Positions 46,891-56,542 of a stretch of 64,000 nt of DNA are shown in pieces; position 1 is the first letter of the stretch, and each line of letters opens with the position of its first letter. Origin of the DNA: an uncultured Muribaculaceae bacterium (GTDB taxonomy: Bacteria; Bacteroidota; Bacteroidia; Bacteroidales; Muribaculaceae); contig CANQZG010000006.1 of NCBI GenBank assembly GCA_947628305.1, positions 62,001 through 126,000 on the forward strand. Direction: 5' to 3'. The position numbers and the translations under genes are program-made. The notes beneath the pieces were generated by a model, which worked only from the letters and a program-made list of their open reading frames with translations, made no database searches and was not told the origin of the DNA.

Positions 46891-47693
46891 ATCAGTCGTT
46901 GACTGGAATATTACTGTTTTTGTTGTCGGTGGTGGCACTGTCGTCCTGTAACAGGACACCATCGGGAGTGATACCGCCTGACGAGATGACCGACCTGCTT
47001 GTGGACTTGCACAAAGGTGATGCCGTTGTCGAGGTGGAACGAAGTTACTACAGCAATGACTCTTTGCGTAAGGTGCTGAAACAGTCGATTCTCTTGAAAC
47101 ATGGGGTCACTCAGGACGAGGTTGATTCATCCATGATGTGGTATGGTCATCATCTTGACCGTTATATGGAGGTGTATGATGACGTGATTGCCCGTCTTGA
47201 AAGTGATATAGAGGAGACGCGTAAACTTGGTGTCAATAATGTCGATGACAAGCCGTCGCAGATTGTGGTTGACGGGGATTCGGTCAATATATGGCCCGGT
47301 GTGACGAGCCGTAGGTTCTCGCCATCGATGGCCGGGGAGTTCATTACGTTCAGTCTTAACAGTGACCGCAACTGGGAACGTGGCGACAGTTACACTCTGA
47401 AATCCAAATTGGTGTCGGCTGAAGGTGCCTCAAGATTTTCTATTGTTGTGGATTATAACGACGGGACATCGGAGTATAACAGCATGACGACAAGCGGTGG
47501 TGGTTGGAAGTCAATCAGTCTCCCTCTTGATTCCGCCAAAATCGCAACCTCGGTATATGGTGCGATACAATATACCCCTAAGGAGAACGAGGTGGCGTAT
47601 ATCGACTCTATATCTCTGGTCAGGACGCGCATAGAGAAGACCCCGTTGTCAATCAGGAACGGGAATAAGAAATCAGTTAAGACAACGCGGTGA
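46887..47693 (+). CDS. DUF4296-type lipoprotein
   Basis: A 268-residue predicted lipoprotein with signal MNQSLTGILLFLLSVVALSSC (lipobox ALSSC). The first half (IPPDEMTDLLVDLHKGDAVVEVERSYY ... MWYGHHLDRYMEVYDDVIARLE) is the helical DUF4296 pattern seen beside lspA in Bacteroidetes; the second half looks like a beta-sandwich (FITFSLNSDRNWERGDSYTLKSKL). Role unknown. Its start overlaps the lspA stop, and its stop overlaps the next start by one base. Confidence 0.85.
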   Translation: MNQSLTGILLFLLSVVALSSCNRTPSGVIPPDEMTDLLVDLHKGDAVVEVERSYYSNDSLRKVLKQSILLKHGVTQDEVDSSMMWYGHHLDRYMEVYDDVIARLESDIEETRKLGVNNVDDKPSQIVVDGDSVNIWPGVTSRRFSPSMAGEFITFSLNSDRNWERGDSYTLKSKLVSAEGASRFSIVVDYNDGTSEYNSMTTSGGGWKSISLPLDSAKIATSVYGAIQYTPKENEVAYIDSISLVRTRIEKTPLSIRNGNKKSVKTTR

Positions 47694-47905
47694 TGCAACG
47701 TTGGCTCGCGCATTATGTCAGTTATAACGGGGTGTATTGCCGTAATGCAATCGTGATATACGATGAGGTTTTGCGCAAAGTCGTGAGTGTGACCCCATTT
47801 GACAGAGAGTCACACTCCACACGATTTTATAACGGAACAATCAATGTCGTCAAGAGGGGAGAGAGTCAGGAGGAATACCTGGTTTTTATACCATTGAATG
47901 AATGA
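47693..47905 (+). CDS. Small hypothetical protein after DUF4296 gene
   Basis: A 70-residue protein, MQRWLAHYVSYNGVYCRNAI..., with several short beta strands and a conserved-looking HSTRFYNGTINVV segment. It starts at the ATG in a TGATG overlap with the DUF4296 gene; a GTG one codon earlier is possible. The tight coupling and acceptable codon use support a real gene, last in the ileS-dksA-lspA string. No signal peptide or known motif. The pyrD stop codon on the other strand is only 6 bases away. Confidence 0.7.
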   Translation: MQRWLAHYVSYNGVYCRNAIVIYDEVLRKVVSVTPFDRESHSTRFYNGTINVVKRGESQEEYLVFIPLNE

Positions 47906-47911
47906 TATCTG

Positions 47912-48817
47912 TTATATCATTCCGATGATTTCGTTGATGTCTTTTACTCCGTGGCGTTCACAATAGTCGGTCATGTAGTCGATGACTTTCATTGTGACAG
48001 CCGGGTCGATGAAATTGGCTGTGCCCAATTGCACGGCACGTGCGCCGGCAAGCATGAACTCGATTGCATCGCGACCGTCCATGATACCTCCGAGACCTAT
48101 TACAGGAATCGAGACCGCATGAGCCACCTGCCATATCATCCTGACGGCAACGGGACGTACCGCGGGTCCTGAGAGTCCCCCTGTGACGGTTGAGAGACAT
48201 GGACGTTGACGTTCCACATCGATTGCCATGCCGAGCAAGGTGTTGATGAGCGATACCGAATCAGCACCTTCGGCTTCGACGGCCTTGGCTATATCGACTA
48301 TCGAGGTCACATTGGGTGAAAGTTTGACAATCAATGACTTGTCCCATGCCTGACGCATCGCTTTTGTCACCTGGGCGGCACCGTCGGTTGTAGTGCCGAA
48401 TGCCATACCTCCCTGTTTTACATTGGGGCACGAGATATTGACTTCGATAGCATTGATGCGTTCAAGAGGCATGAGTTTCTCGGCGACCGTGACATAGTCA
48501 TCGATGGACGCGCCTGACACGTTGACAATCAGTTCGGAATCGTATGCCGATATTACGGGGTATATATGGGATATGAAGAAATCCACCCCTTTGTTCTGGA
48601 GTCCCACCGCGTTGAGCATCCCTGACGGTGTCTCGGCCATGCGAGGGTAGGGATTCCCTTCCCGGGGATTCAGTGTAGTGCCTTTTACGATGTATGCACC
48701 AAGTCGGTTAAGGTCAATGAAGTCGGAATACTCGATGCCGTAACCGAATGTCCCCGATGCGGTCATCACAGGATTTTTCAGGTTCAGACCGCCTATGTTT
48801 ACGTTAAGATTTACCAT
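47912..48817 (-). CDS. pyrD: Dihydroorotate dehydrogenase 1B, catalytic subunit
   Basis: Class 1B enzyme that oxidises dihydroorotate with NAD+ through PyrK. It has 301 residues from the ATG at MVNLNVNIGGLNLKNP; a longer frame upstream runs into pyrK and is rejected. FMN/substrate patches: NPVMTASGTFGYG, NPYPRMAETPSGMLNAVGLQN, the active-site cysteine in EVNISCPNV, and VIGLGGIMDGRDA. It overlaps the end of pyrK by 7 bases, giving the order pyrK-pyrD. Confidence 0.96.
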   Translation of the reverse strand: MVNLNVNIGGLNLKNPVMTASGTFGYGIEYSDFIDLNRLGAYIVKGTTLNPREGNPYPRMAETPSGMLNAVGLQNKGVDFFISHIYPVISAYDSELIVNVSGASIDDYVTVAEKLMPLERINAIEVNISCPNVKQGGMAFGTTTDGAAQVTKAMRQAWDKSLIVKLSPNVTSIVDIAKAVEAEGADSVSLINTLLGMAIDVERQRPCLSTVTGGLSGPAVRPVAVRMIWQVAHAVSIPVIGLGGIMDGRDAIEFMLAGARAVQLGTANFIDPAVTMKVIDYMTDYCERHGVKDINEIIGMI

Positions 48818-49584
48818 GTCAGTTGATTTATATTGAATACCGGCCCTTCGGTACATACACATACATTGCCTCTCACTGTCTTCTCTACGCAGCAGAGACA
48901 GGCACCGAGTCCGCATGCCATCATGTTCTCAAGGGATACCTCACACTCGATGCCACGTTCCTTGGCTATTCCGGCGACAGCTTTCATCATGGGGGCGGGG
49001 CCACAGCAGTATATCATGTCAAACGACTCTGATAATATCGGGTGTTGTGTCACCAGCCCGCAATGGTCGGGTGCATCCTGGGATTCGACAGATGTACGTA
49101 CATCGCTGTACCGTGAAAATTCATCAATCATGAGCAGGTCGGCGGGTGTGCGTGCCCCTATCAGTGTCGTCGGGGTAATGCCTTTTTTGCGAAGTGCCTT
49201 TGAGAGGTATAACAACGGGGCGGCCCCGACACCTCCTCCTATAAGAAAGATGCGTCGGTCACTATCGATTCCATCTATTGAAAAACCGTTGCCGAGCGGT
49301 AGGACTATGTTGATTATTTCATCTTTCTCCATGCTGATGAGGTGTGTTGTCCCTTTTCCGGCTTTACGGACAAGAAGCGACAGGCGGTTTTCCTCAACAT
49401 CGACATCGCATATTGAAATCGGGCGCCGAAGCGTGATTCCGCACCCGGGAATCGCTACCTGTACAAACTGTCCCGGTCGCATACGTGGCAGTGTCGAATA
49501 ATCAGCCGGCGTGATTACGAGCAAAGAATAGTTTTCGTTAAAATGTCGGTTCTCGACAATCCTGAAGTCTAAGATTTTTTTCAT
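48811..49584 (-). CDS. pyrK: Dihydroorotate dehydrogenase, electron-transfer subunit
   Basis: Iron-sulfur flavoprotein (257 residues) that moves electrons from PyrD FMN to NAD+. FAD site GITLRRPISICDV near 50, NAD(P)-type loop LIGGGVGAAPLLYL near 115, and the C-terminal [2Fe-2S] motif C-x4-C-x2-C-x(11)-C (CGLGACLCCVEKTVRGNVC). It is first of a two-gene pyrK-pyrD unit. A TAAATTTG box ends only 4 bases before the ATG, so if that box is used the mRNA would have almost no leader. Confidence 0.95.
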   Translation of the reverse strand: MKKILDFRIVENRHFNENYSLLVITPADYSTLPRMRPGQFVQVAIPGCGITLRRPISICDVDVEENRLSLLVRKAGKGTTHLISMEKDEIINIVLPLGNGFSIDGIDSDRRIFLIGGGVGAAPLLYLSKALRKKGITPTTLIGARTPADLLMIDEFSRYSDVRTSVESQDAPDHCGLVTQHPILSESFDMIYCCGPAPMMKAVAGIAKERGIECEVSLENMMACGLGACLCCVEKTVRGNVCVCTEGPVFNINQLTW

Positions 49585-49721
49585 AATACAAATTTAAGAA
49601 AATTCAGGATAAGAAGGGAGAGTATGGAAAATAATTTATGGTTTAATATAAATTAACATTGGTGTGCCCTTATTCTTGCCCATAGTGGTTGTAGATTTGC
49701 AGTGTAAAACAATTTTAAGCC

Positions 49722-49928
49722 ATGACACAGAACAATATTATCCTGACTCCGAGAGTAATCAATACGGTTAATGCGCTTCCTGCAAAAGAGCGCAATGCAA
49801 TCTCCAACGCTCTTGCCGCCGAATTCATTTTGGGGCAAGACCCGGCTGAGACCTTAACGGCGATGCAGATGATGCTGTATTCGATAATTCGGTTTTATGT
49901 CAAGCAGGATATGGAACGTAATAATTGA
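49722..49928 (+). CDS. Small conserved-type helical protein
   Basis: A 68-residue protein (MTQNNIILTPRVINTVNALP...), mostly helical, with a hydrophobic amphipathic end (MMLYSIIRFYVKQDME). No signal peptide. A TAGATTTG -7 element (49692-49699) lies 22 bases upstream and it has clean coding composition, so it is likely real. It resembles short Bacteroidales hypothetical proteins of similar length. Function unknown; possible roles as a small regulator are not supported by any motif. Confidence 0.7.
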   Translation: MTQNNIILTPRVINTVNALPAKERNAISNALAAEFILGQDPAETLTAMQMMLYSIIRFYVKQDMERNN

Positions 49929-49975
49929 TTTGTCTCATAAATCTATTTTCCTGTATTGGGAAGATGAAAAGGAGC

Positions 49976-50006
49976 GAGGGCATCCGTCGTGATGACGGGT
50001 GCCCTC
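49976..50006. terminator. Terminator between small ORF and valS
   Basis: 13-bp arms with one G-T pair (GAGGGCATCCGTC / GACGGGTGCCCTC). On the minus strand it is followed by a T-rich GCTCCTTTTC, so it mainly serves valS. Confidence 0.75.
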
Positions 50007-50035
50007 TATGTTATAGTTGTATATGTGGTGGACGA

Positions 50036-52657
50036 TTAACCATTTAAGGCGCGTAGGGCATCCTCAAGGGATGCGATTTTGGTTTTAGCGTCGTGTTGTT
50101 TCTTGCGCTCTGTCTCCACTACGGCGGCGGGGGCGTTGTTGACGAAACGCTCGTTGGATAGTTTCTTCTCCACGCTGGCAAGGAAGCTGCGGTTGTATTC
50201 GAGGTCTTTCTGTATTTTGGCGATTTCGGCCTCGACATCGATATTATCGGACAATGGGATGTTGAATTCGGTCGTGCCGACCATGAACATTGCAGCTGAC
50301 GGGTCTTTTTCATTGACACGCTCCAGTGCCGTCAGGTTGCCGAGTTTAATGATTATATCGGCCATCACGGGGAGCGTGGAGTTTACTACATTCAGTGTCA
50401 GCGTTTCACGCGACGGGATGTTACGTTTAGCGCGTACGCCCCTGATTCCGTTGATGATTTCCTTGGCGATATCCATTGCCTCGATGAGGTCGTTGTTGAC
50501 TTCTCCTGTGGCGGGTGCTTGCGCATACATTATCGACTCCCCGTCGTGGCGTTCGGCTATGTGTTGCCATAATTCCTCGGTGATGAACGGCATGAACGGG
50601 TGAAGCATCCTTAACAACCCGTCAAAGAATCCGAGTGTCTCTTTCATGGTTGTGGTGTCAACCGGGTGCTGGTATGCCGGTTTAACCATTTCAAGATACC
50701 ACGAGGAGAATTCATCCCAGAATAGGCGGTACACGGCCATCAATGCCTCTGAAATGCGGAATTTTGACAATAGGTCGGAGACCTCGGCGGCCGTGGCGTT
50801 GAACTGTGAGCGGAACCATTCGGCGGCCTGTCGCGATGTCTTAGGCTGCTCAAGTGATTCATCGATTTCCCAACCCTTTACAAGCCGGAATGCGTTCCAT
50901 ATCTTGTTACAGAAATTACGTCCGTTCTCACACAGTTTTTTGTCGAAGAAAATATCGTTTCCGGCGGGTGCTGACAGCATGATACCCATGCGTACACCGT
51001 CTGCTCCGTATTCGGCAATCAGGTCGAGCGGGTCGGGGGAGTTGCCGAGTTGTTTTGACATCTTACGACCGATTTCATCACGCACAATGCCTGTGAAATA
51101 GACATTGTTGAACGGTTGTTTCCCTCGGAACTCATATCCCGCGATAATCATTCGTGCGACCCAGAAGAAGATGATGTCAGGGCCGGTGACAAGGTCGGCG
51201 GTGGGGTAGTAGTAGTTGATTTCCTCGTTGTCGGGTTCAAGGATGCCGTTGAACAATGAGATGGGCCATAGCCATGAAGAGAACCAGGTGTCGAGCACAT
51301 CTTCATCCTGTCGCAGGTCGGCATCGGAGAGTCCGGGATTGGTCTTGCGTGCCTCGGCGAGGGCTTCCTCTCGGGACTCGGCAACAACAAATGAGCCGTC
51401 AGGCAGATAATATGCCGGGACACGGTGTCCCCACCATAGCTGGCGTGAGATACACCAGTCATGAATCTCGGTCATCCAGTGACGGTAGGTCGTCTTGAAT
51501 TTTTCAGGAATGAATTTTATGATGTCCTCCTCGACCGCATTCAGGGCAGGGATGCTGATTTTGTCCATTTTCAAGAACCATTGGTCGCTGAGGCGTGGCT
51601 CGGTCACGGTGTCCTGGTTGCGTTCACTGTAGCCGACTTTGTTCTCATACTCCTCGACTTTCTCGATGAGTCCGGCATCCTGAAGGTCCTTGACGATTTG
51701 CTCACGAACGGCGAATCGGTCCATCCCCACGTACATCCCGGCAGCCTCGCTCACTGTGGCGTCATCGTTGAATATGTCGATGCTCTCGAGATTGTGCTTC
51801 TGTCCGAGCATGTAGTCGTTCATGTCGTGGGCCGGGGTCACTTTGAGACATCCTGTGCCGAATTCAATGTCAACGTAGGTGTCCTCGATAACGGGGATTT
51901 CACGGTTGACGAGCGGGACAATCACGTGTTTGCCATGCAGATGGGTATTCTTGGGGTCGTCGGGGTTGATGCACATGGCAGTGTCGCCCATGATTGTCTC
52001 CGGGCGTGTCGTGGCAACGATGGCATATCCGTCCTCGCCCACGATTTTATAACGCAGGTAATACAGTTTGCTGTGTTCCTCCTTGTATACAACCTCGGCG
52101 TCGCTTAAGGCTGTCTTGGCCTTAGGGTCCCAGTTGACCATGCGTTTGCCTTTGTAGATTAAACCTTTCTTGTAAAGGTCGACAAAGACGCGTATCACGC
52201 TTTTGGAACGAATTTCGTCCATGGTGAAGGCTGTGCGGCTCCAGTCGCATGACGCGCCGAGTTTCTTGAGCTGTTCAAGAATTATACCTCCATGTTTCTC
52301 TTTCCATGCCCATGCGTGTTCAAGGAATTGCTCACGTGTGAGGTCACTTTTTTTGATTCCTTCGGCCGCGAGTTTAGCCACGACTTTTGCTTCGGTCGCA
52401 ATTGACGCATGGTCGGTTCCGGGTGCCCATAATGCGTTCTTTCCCTCCATGCGGGCACGTCTAATCAGGATGTCCTGAATGGTGTTGTTGAGCATGTGGC
52501 CCATGTGAAGTATTCCTGTAACATTTGGCGGAGGTATCACGATAGTGTAGGGCTCACGTGCATCAGGGACAGAGCGGAACAGTTCATGGCGCATCCAGTA
52601 GTCGTACCATTTATCCTCGACATCGCGGGGATTGTATTTAGTGGCTAGCTCGTTCAT
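50036..52657 (-). CDS. valS: Valyl-tRNA synthetase
   Basis: Class I synthetase of 873 residues from the ATG at [18 protein letters not shown]; a longer upstream frame crosses the promoter region and is rejected. HIGH motif in [15 protein letters not shown] (about 41-55), KMSKS as KMSKQLGN (about 535), editing domain between them ([14 protein letters not shown]), and the Val-specific C-terminal coiled coil ([22 protein letters not shown]). Two tandem promoters of a repeated type lie upstream, and a hairpin terminator follows. Confidence 0.97.
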   Translation of the reverse strand: MNELATKYNPRDVEDKWYDYWMRHELFRSVPDAREPYTIVIPPPNVTGILHMGHMLNNTIQDILIRRARMEGKNALWAPGTDHASIATEAKVVAKLAAEGIKKSDLTREQFLEHAWAWKEKHGGIILEQLKKLGASCDWSRTAFTMDEIRSKSVIRVFVDLYKKGLIYKGKRMVNWDPKAKTALSDAEVVYKEEHSKLYYLRYKIVGEDGYAIVATTRPETIMGDTAMCINPDDPKNTHLHGKHVIVPLVNREIPVIEDTYVDIEFGTGCLKVTPAHDMNDYMLGQKHNLESIDIFNDDATVSEAAGMYVGMDRFAVREQIVKDLQDAGLIEKVEEYENKVGYSERNQDTVTEPRLSDQWFLKMDKISIPALNAVEEDIIKFIPEKFKTTYRHWMTEIHDWCISRQLWWGHRVPAYYLPDGSFVVAESREEALAEARKTNPGLSDADLRQDEDVLDTWFSSWLWPISLFNGILEPDNEEINYYYPTADLVTGPDIIFFWVARMIIAGYEFRGKQPFNNVYFTGIVRDEIGRKMSKQLGNSPDPLDLIAEYGADGVRMGIMLSAPAGNDIFFDKKLCENGRNFCNKIWNAFRLVKGWEIDESLEQPKTSRQAAEWFRSQFNATAAEVSDLLSKFRISEALMAVYRLFWDEFSSWYLEMVKPAYQHPVDTTTMKETLGFFDGLLRMLHPFMPFITEELWQHIAERHDGESIMYAQAPATGEVNNDLIEAMDIAKEIINGIRGVRAKRNIPSRETLTLNVVNSTLPVMADIIIKLGNLTALERVNEKDPSAAMFMVGTTEFNIPLSDNIDVEAEIAKIQKDLEYNRSFLASVEKKLSNERFVNNAPAAVVETERKKQHDAKTKIASLEDALRALNG

Positions 52658-52684
52658 ACTTTTTATTATTGTGAAATTTGAGTG

Positions 52685-52717
52685 CAAAGATACGAATAAG
52701 TCGAGAGAAAAGAGCAA
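52685..52717 (-). promoter_or_regulatory. valS proximal promoter (repeated module)
   Basis: Minus strand: TTG, 22 bases, TATCTTTG. The stretch CGACTTATTCGTATCTTTG is identical, base for base, to the tpiA promoter at 54527-54545, and identity extends 4 bases further upstream. Confidence 0.75.
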
Positions 52718-52759
52718 GCTCGCTTGAACTTTTCCGAGCGAGAGTATCTTCGACGGAGT

Positions 52760-52791
52760 CAAAGATAGTAATAAGTCGAGAATAAAACCAA
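52760..52791 (-). promoter_or_regulatory. valS distal promoter (diverged module copy)
   Basis: Minus strand: TTG, 21 bases, TATCTTTG with CGACTTATTACTATCTTTG, a two-base variant of the proximal module 75 bases away. Confidence 0.65.
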
Positions 52792-52793
52792 AA

Positions 52794-52825
52794 TTTGTAC
52801 ATGTTCGTTGAATGAGTTAACTTTG
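52794..52825 (+). promoter_or_regulatory. Promoter of the GH30 gene
   Basis: TTTG, 20 bases, TAACTTTG (52818-52825). Back to back with the distal valS promoter. The transcript would start near 52832, which rules out start codons before that point. Confidence 0.85.
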
Positions 52826-52891
52826 TGCAATAAACAAAATCAAATTTCACCGAAGACGGTAAAGGCATTTGTGCCTATTTCTATCCTGAAT

Positions 52892-54472
52892 ATGATTAAG
52901 TCTCTGTCACTTACAATAATGGCACTATGTTCAGTCCTATCTATGCACAGTGCCGTACATACTACAGTATCCCACGTATATAAAGTTAACCCTACGGTTG
53001 AGTATCAGACTATTGACGGCTTCGGAGCTTCGGACGCTTGGAGTATGCGCTTCGTTGGAAAAATGGATGACGAGACGACTTCCCGTTGCGCCGACTGGCT
53101 TTTCAGTCTTGAAAATGATGCAGACGGTAATCCCAGAGGAATCGGGTTGAGTATATGGCGTTTCAATATCGGGTCCGGAAGCGTTGAACAGGGTGATAGC
53201 AGCCGAATCAATAACGGCACACGGACAGAATGCTTCCTTCTTCCTGACGGCCGTTATGATTGGAACAAACAGGCCGGGCAACGGAAATTCCTGCATCTCG
53301 CCAAAGAGCGTGGTGTACCTTATTTCCTCGGCTTCCTGAACTCTCCTCCTGTATATTATACCAAGAACGGTCTTGCGACAAACACCGGCCGTGAGGGGGC
53401 ATCCTATAATCTGCGTGAAGATTGTTACGACAACTTTGCCCGATTCATGGCCGATGTGATTGAAGGTCTTGAAAAGCATGACGGCATAAAGCTTGACTAT
53501 ATTTCTCCGCTTAACGAGCCTGACGGACATTGGAACTGGCAAGGGCCGAAACAGGAAGGCACTCCCGCCACAAACCGCGAGATTGCGAAAGTTGCAACCA
53601 CGCTTGACAGAGAACTCTCACGCCGAGGCATCGCCACACGCATAATCATACCTGAATCATCGGACTATCGTTGCATGTTCTCGATGCATCTAACTGATTG
53701 GGACAGGGCAAACGAAATACGTACATTCTTTTCGCCGGACAGTGCGGCTACATACGTCGGCAATCTGAAAAATCTCCCCCGCCTGATGGCTGGTCACAGC
53801 TATTGGTCGAACACCCCTGTCGAGGCAATGAAAAGCAACCGCATTGCCCTCAACGACACCCTGAAGAAATATGGCGTTGATTTCTGGCAGAGCGAGGTGT
53901 GCATTATGAGCAACGACGAGGAAATCGGTGGAGGCGGAGGCTTTGACCGCACAATGAAAACTGCTCTCTATGTCGCCCGTCTGCTGCATCACGATATGGT
54001 GTACGCCAACGCCCGCAGCTGGCAATGGTGGCGCGCAATAGGCGGTGACTACAAGGATGGTCTGCTTTTCCAATATCGCGACAAGGTGACCGGGAATGAC
54101 ACCATCGTCGATTCCAAACTCTTATGGGCACTCGGCAATTACAGCCGTTTCATCCGTCCGGGAGCGAGACGTGTAGATGTATCAATGGTAGGGGATGACG
54201 GGAGCGTGTCGCCCGACAGTTCTACTGACCCATACGGGCTGATGCTGTCGGCTTATAAAGATGAGAACGGGGATTTGTTTGTTGTCGGCATTAATTATTC
54301 GGATGGAGTCATAGACGCTGTCTTGGATATAGATGGAGCGAGACCTGTCTCTTCCTGGAGCTCATATATAACAGCTGAAGGTAATAAAAATCTGTCTTTA
54401 TTCCCTGTCAAGAGTAATAATATCAGGTTCGCACCACGTTCCGTCATGACTGTAATAATTCCGCTAATCTGA
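52892..54472 (+). CDS. Glycoside hydrolase family 30-like enzyme
   Basis: A 526-residue exported polysaccharide hydrolase: signal peptide MIKSLSLTIMALCSVLSMHSA, (beta/alpha)8 barrel starting at YQTIDGFGASDAWS, acid/base Glu in SPLNEPDGHWNWQG (about 208), nucleophile Glu in FWQSEVCIM (about 333), and the C-terminal beta-domain typical of GH30. An upstream ATG is in frame but precedes the promoter-defined transcript start, so the ATG before the signal peptide is used. The GFGASDAWS and NEPDGHWNWQ patterns recall endo-beta-1,6-galactanases; substrate is inferred. No SusC/SusD pair or other CAZyme is adjacent, so it is not in an obvious polysaccharide locus. Confidence 0.85.
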   Translation: MIKSLSLTIMALCSVLSMHSAVHTTVSHVYKVNPTVEYQTIDGFGASDAWSMRFVGKMDDETTSRCADWLFSLENDADGNPRGIGLSIWRFNIGSGSVEQGDSSRINNGTRTECFLLPDGRYDWNKQAGQRKFLHLAKERGVPYFLGFLNSPPVYYTKNGLATNTGREGASYNLREDCYDNFARFMADVIEGLEKHDGIKLDYISPLNEPDGHWNWQGPKQEGTPATNREIAKVATTLDRELSRRGIATRIIIPESSDYRCMFSMHLTDWDRANEIRTFFSPDSAATYVGNLKNLPRLMAGHSYWSNTPVEAMKSNRIALNDTLKKYGVDFWQSEVCIMSNDEEIGGGGGFDRTMKTALYVARLLHHDMVYANARSWQWWRAIGGDYKDGLLFQYRDKVTGNDTIVDSKLLWALGNYSRFIRPGARRVDVSMVGDDGSVSPDSSTDPYGLMLSAYKDENGDLFVVGINYSDGVIDAVLDIDGARPVSSWSSYITAEGNKNLSLFPVKSNNIRFAPRSVMTVIIPLI

Positions 54473-54514
54473 ACATAAATACACTCTCTTAACTCGGCAA
54501 AGCTAAAATAAATT

Positions 54515-54545
54515 TTGCTTTGCTCTCGACTTATTCGTATCTTTG
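54515..54545 (+). promoter_or_regulatory. tpiA promoter (repeated module)
   Basis: TTG, 20 bases, TATCTTTG. Contains the same CGACTTATTCGTATCTTTG block as the valS promoter, and is preceded by an AGCAAAGC/GCTTTGCT-type imperfect inverted repeat around AAAATAAATTTT (54493-54526). Confidence 0.85.
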
Positions 54546-54583
54546 CCAACTGAAATCGAAATATAACATTATTATATAGAAAA

Positions 54584-55339
54584 ATGAGAAAAAACATTGT
54601 AGCCGGCAACTGGAAAATGAACACCACGTTGCAGGAGGGCGTCAAACTCGCCAAGGAAGTTAACGAGGAACTCAAAAAAGTAACACCCAAGTGCGAAGTA
54701 GTCATCTGCGTGCCTTTCACTCATCTGGCATCGGTCAACGGGGTGATTGACAGCAACAATCTCGGCCTTGGCGCGGAGAACTGCGCTGACCATAAGTCAG
54801 GTGCATACACTGGCGAGATTTCGGCGGCCATGGTTGCATCAACCGGCGCGACCCACGTTATCCTCGGACACTCTGAACGTCGTCAATACTACGGTGAGAA
54901 TTCCGAGATTTTGAAAGAAAAGGTGAATCTTGCGCTTGCCAACGGACTCACTCCGATATTCTGCATCGGCGAGGTTCTTGAACAGCGTGAGAACGGTTCT
55001 TATCTTGAAGTAGTCAAGGCTCAAATCGAGGAAGCTCTTTTCGGACTTTCACCTGAAGACTTCGGCAAACTCATCCTGGCATACGAGCCGGTATGGGCAA
55101 TCGGTACAGGTAAGACCGCTACCGATGACCAGGCTGAGGAGATGCACGCGTTCATACGTGGCGTAATCGCCGACAAATATGGCAAAGAGGTCGCCGATAA
55201 CACTTCAATCCTTTATGGCGGAAGCTGCAAACCCACCAATGCCGCCGCTTTGTTCGCCAAGCCTAACGTTGACGGAGGTCTCATCGGTGGCGCGTCTCTT
55301 GACGCAGAATCGTTCATGGGCATCGTGAACGCGTTCTAA
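54584..55339 (+). CDS. tpiA: Triosephosphate isomerase
   Basis: Glycolytic isomerase (dihydroxyacetone phosphate/glyceraldehyde-3-phosphate). It has 251 residues. Substrate Lys in VAGNWKMNT (about 8-14), catalytic His in [11 protein letters not shown], catalytic Glu in [11 protein letters not shown], and phosphate loop [10 protein letters not shown]. Biased codon use fits high expression. The SPOR-domain gene begins 78 bases later after a terminator hairpin. Confidence 0.98.
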   Translation: MRKNIVAGNWKMNTTLQEGVKLAKEVNEELKKVTPKCEVVICVPFTHLASVNGVIDSNNLGLGAENCADHKSGAYTGEISAAMVASTGATHVILGHSERRQYYGENSEILKEKVNLALANGLTPIFCIGEVLEQRENGSYLEVVKAQIEEALFGLSPEDFGKLILAYEPVWAIGTGKTATDDQAEEMHAFIRGVIADKYGKEVADNTSILYGGSCKPTNAAALFAKPNVDGGLIGGASLDAESFMGIVNAF

Positions 55340-55358
55340 TAATAAAAATAACGATAAA

Positions 55359-55400
55359 AATAGGCTGCAAGAATATTATTTAGTATTTTTGCAGCCTATT
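55359..55400 (+). terminator. tpiA terminator overlapping the next promoter
   Basis: 12-bp perfect arms AATAGGCTGCAA / TTGCAGCCTATT (18-base loop) followed by TTTTGTAAT. A TATTTTTG -7 element (55384-55391) for the SPOR gene lies in the loop and right arm. Confidence 0.75.
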
Positions 55401-55417
55401 TTTGTAATATATCTATT

Positions 55418-55897
55418 ATGGCAAAAAGAATATTGAAAATGTCGTTTATGGTGGCGTTGTCGTTGACCTGCGGTAGTGCCATGGCTGACGATGTAACTAT
55501 AATAGACCATATAACTGCCGACAGTGTCAATGTCATCGTTCAGCCTATCGGACTGGATGAACGGTTGTCACCACAGCCTGAAGCCGATGAAAGTGACATG
55601 CGCGACAAGCCGTCCAATGCCAAAGGGCATCAGGCGGGTTACCGTATTCAGGTTTTTTCAGACAACAACCCGCGAACCGCTAAAAATGAGGCCAATTCCA
55701 AGGCCCGTACCATACGTTCGCGGTTTCCGCAGTATCGCTCATACGTTTCCTATAAGTCGCCTTACTGGCGATTGAAAGTCGGTGATTTCAGGACACAACA
55801 GGAGGCAAATGCCGCCGCCGCAGATATACGCCGTGCGTTCCCGTCCTACGGCAAGGAAATAAGAATAGTGAAAGACAGAGTGTTTATCAGCGATTGA
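55418..55897 (+). CDS. SPOR-domain periplasmic protein
   Basis: A 159-residue exported protein: signal peptide ([23 protein letters not shown]), a variable linker, and a C-terminal SPOR domain (about 80-155; [26 protein letters not shown] ... [28 protein letters not shown]) that binds denuded peptidoglycan glycans at division sites. Catalytic domains are absent. The folE start follows 8 bases after the stop, so they are co-transcribed. Confidence 0.9.
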   Translation: MAKRILKMSFMVALSLTCGSAMADDVTIIDHITADSVNVIVQPIGLDERLSPQPEADESDMRDKPSNAKGHQAGYRIQVFSDNNPRTAKNEANSKARTIRSRFPQYRSYVSYKSPYWRLKVGDFRTQQEANAAAADIRRAFPSYGKEIRIVKDRVFISD

Positions 55898-55905
55898 CAC
55901 GGACT

Positions 55906-56478
55906 ATGAATATCGTATATGATAATGACACGGTCGCTGAAATTGCCGACCATGTAGAAGCCATATTGAAAATACTTGGTGAAGACCCGTCCCGCGAAGG
56001 GTTGCTCAAAACCCCGGTCAGGGCCGCCAAGGCTTTGTATTATATAACAAACGGATATAGGCGTGACGTGGATTCCATTGTCAACGGGGCTGTGTTCACT
56101 CATGAGGGGAGTGGCATGGTGGTGGTGAAGGATATCGAGTTTTACTCGATGTGTGAACATCACATATTACCGTTTTTCGGTCGCATGTCCATCGGTTATA
56201 TCCCTGACGGGAAGATGCTTGGATTGAGCAAGGTGGCACGAATTGTTGACCATTACGCCAGGCGGCTGCAGGTCCAGGAAAGGCTGACCGCCCAGGTGTG
56301 TGATGAAATACGGCGTGTCGTCGGGGCGAAGGGTGTTATCGCCAGATGTGACGCGCAACATTTGTGTATGAAAATGCGTGGCGTTGAAAAGCAGGATTCA
56401 TCGACGGTGACATTGGATTCAGTAGGGGTGTTTGACGACAATCCCGTGTTGCGACAGGAATTCCTTGCCTCGCTGTAA
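55906..56478 (+). CDS. folE: GTP cyclohydrolase I
   Basis: Zinc enzyme that opens GTP to dihydroneopterin triphosphate, first step of folate synthesis. It has 190 residues. Zinc/catalytic residues in [13 protein letters not shown] (Cys and two His) and the distal Cys in HLCMKMRGV; also [23 protein letters not shown]. The ATG at [10 protein letters not shown] is used; a TTG in the preceding stop region is in frame but unlikely. Ends at a GC-rich terminator. Confidence 0.96.
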   Translation: MNIVYDNDTVAEIADHVEAILKILGEDPSREGLLKTPVRAAKALYYITNGYRRDVDSIVNGAVFTHEGSGMVVVKDIEFYSMCEHHILPFFGRMSIGYIPDGKMLGLSKVARIVDHYARRLQVQERLTAQVCDEIRRVVGAKGVIARCDAQHLCMKMRGVEKQDSSTVTLDSVGVFDDNPVLRQEFLASL

Positions 56479-56496
56479 TCAGCGGACAATATAAGA

Positions 56497-56534
56497 TTAC
56501 CCCCCGCGACATATAACTATGTTGCGGGGGGTAA
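56497..56534. terminator. Terminator between folE and thioredoxin-fold gene
   Basis: 17-bp arms with one mismatch (TTACCCCCCGCGACATA / TATGTTGCGGGGGGTAA, 4-base loop), placed between two convergent genes. Confidence 0.88.
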
Positions 56535-56542
56535 TTTACATT

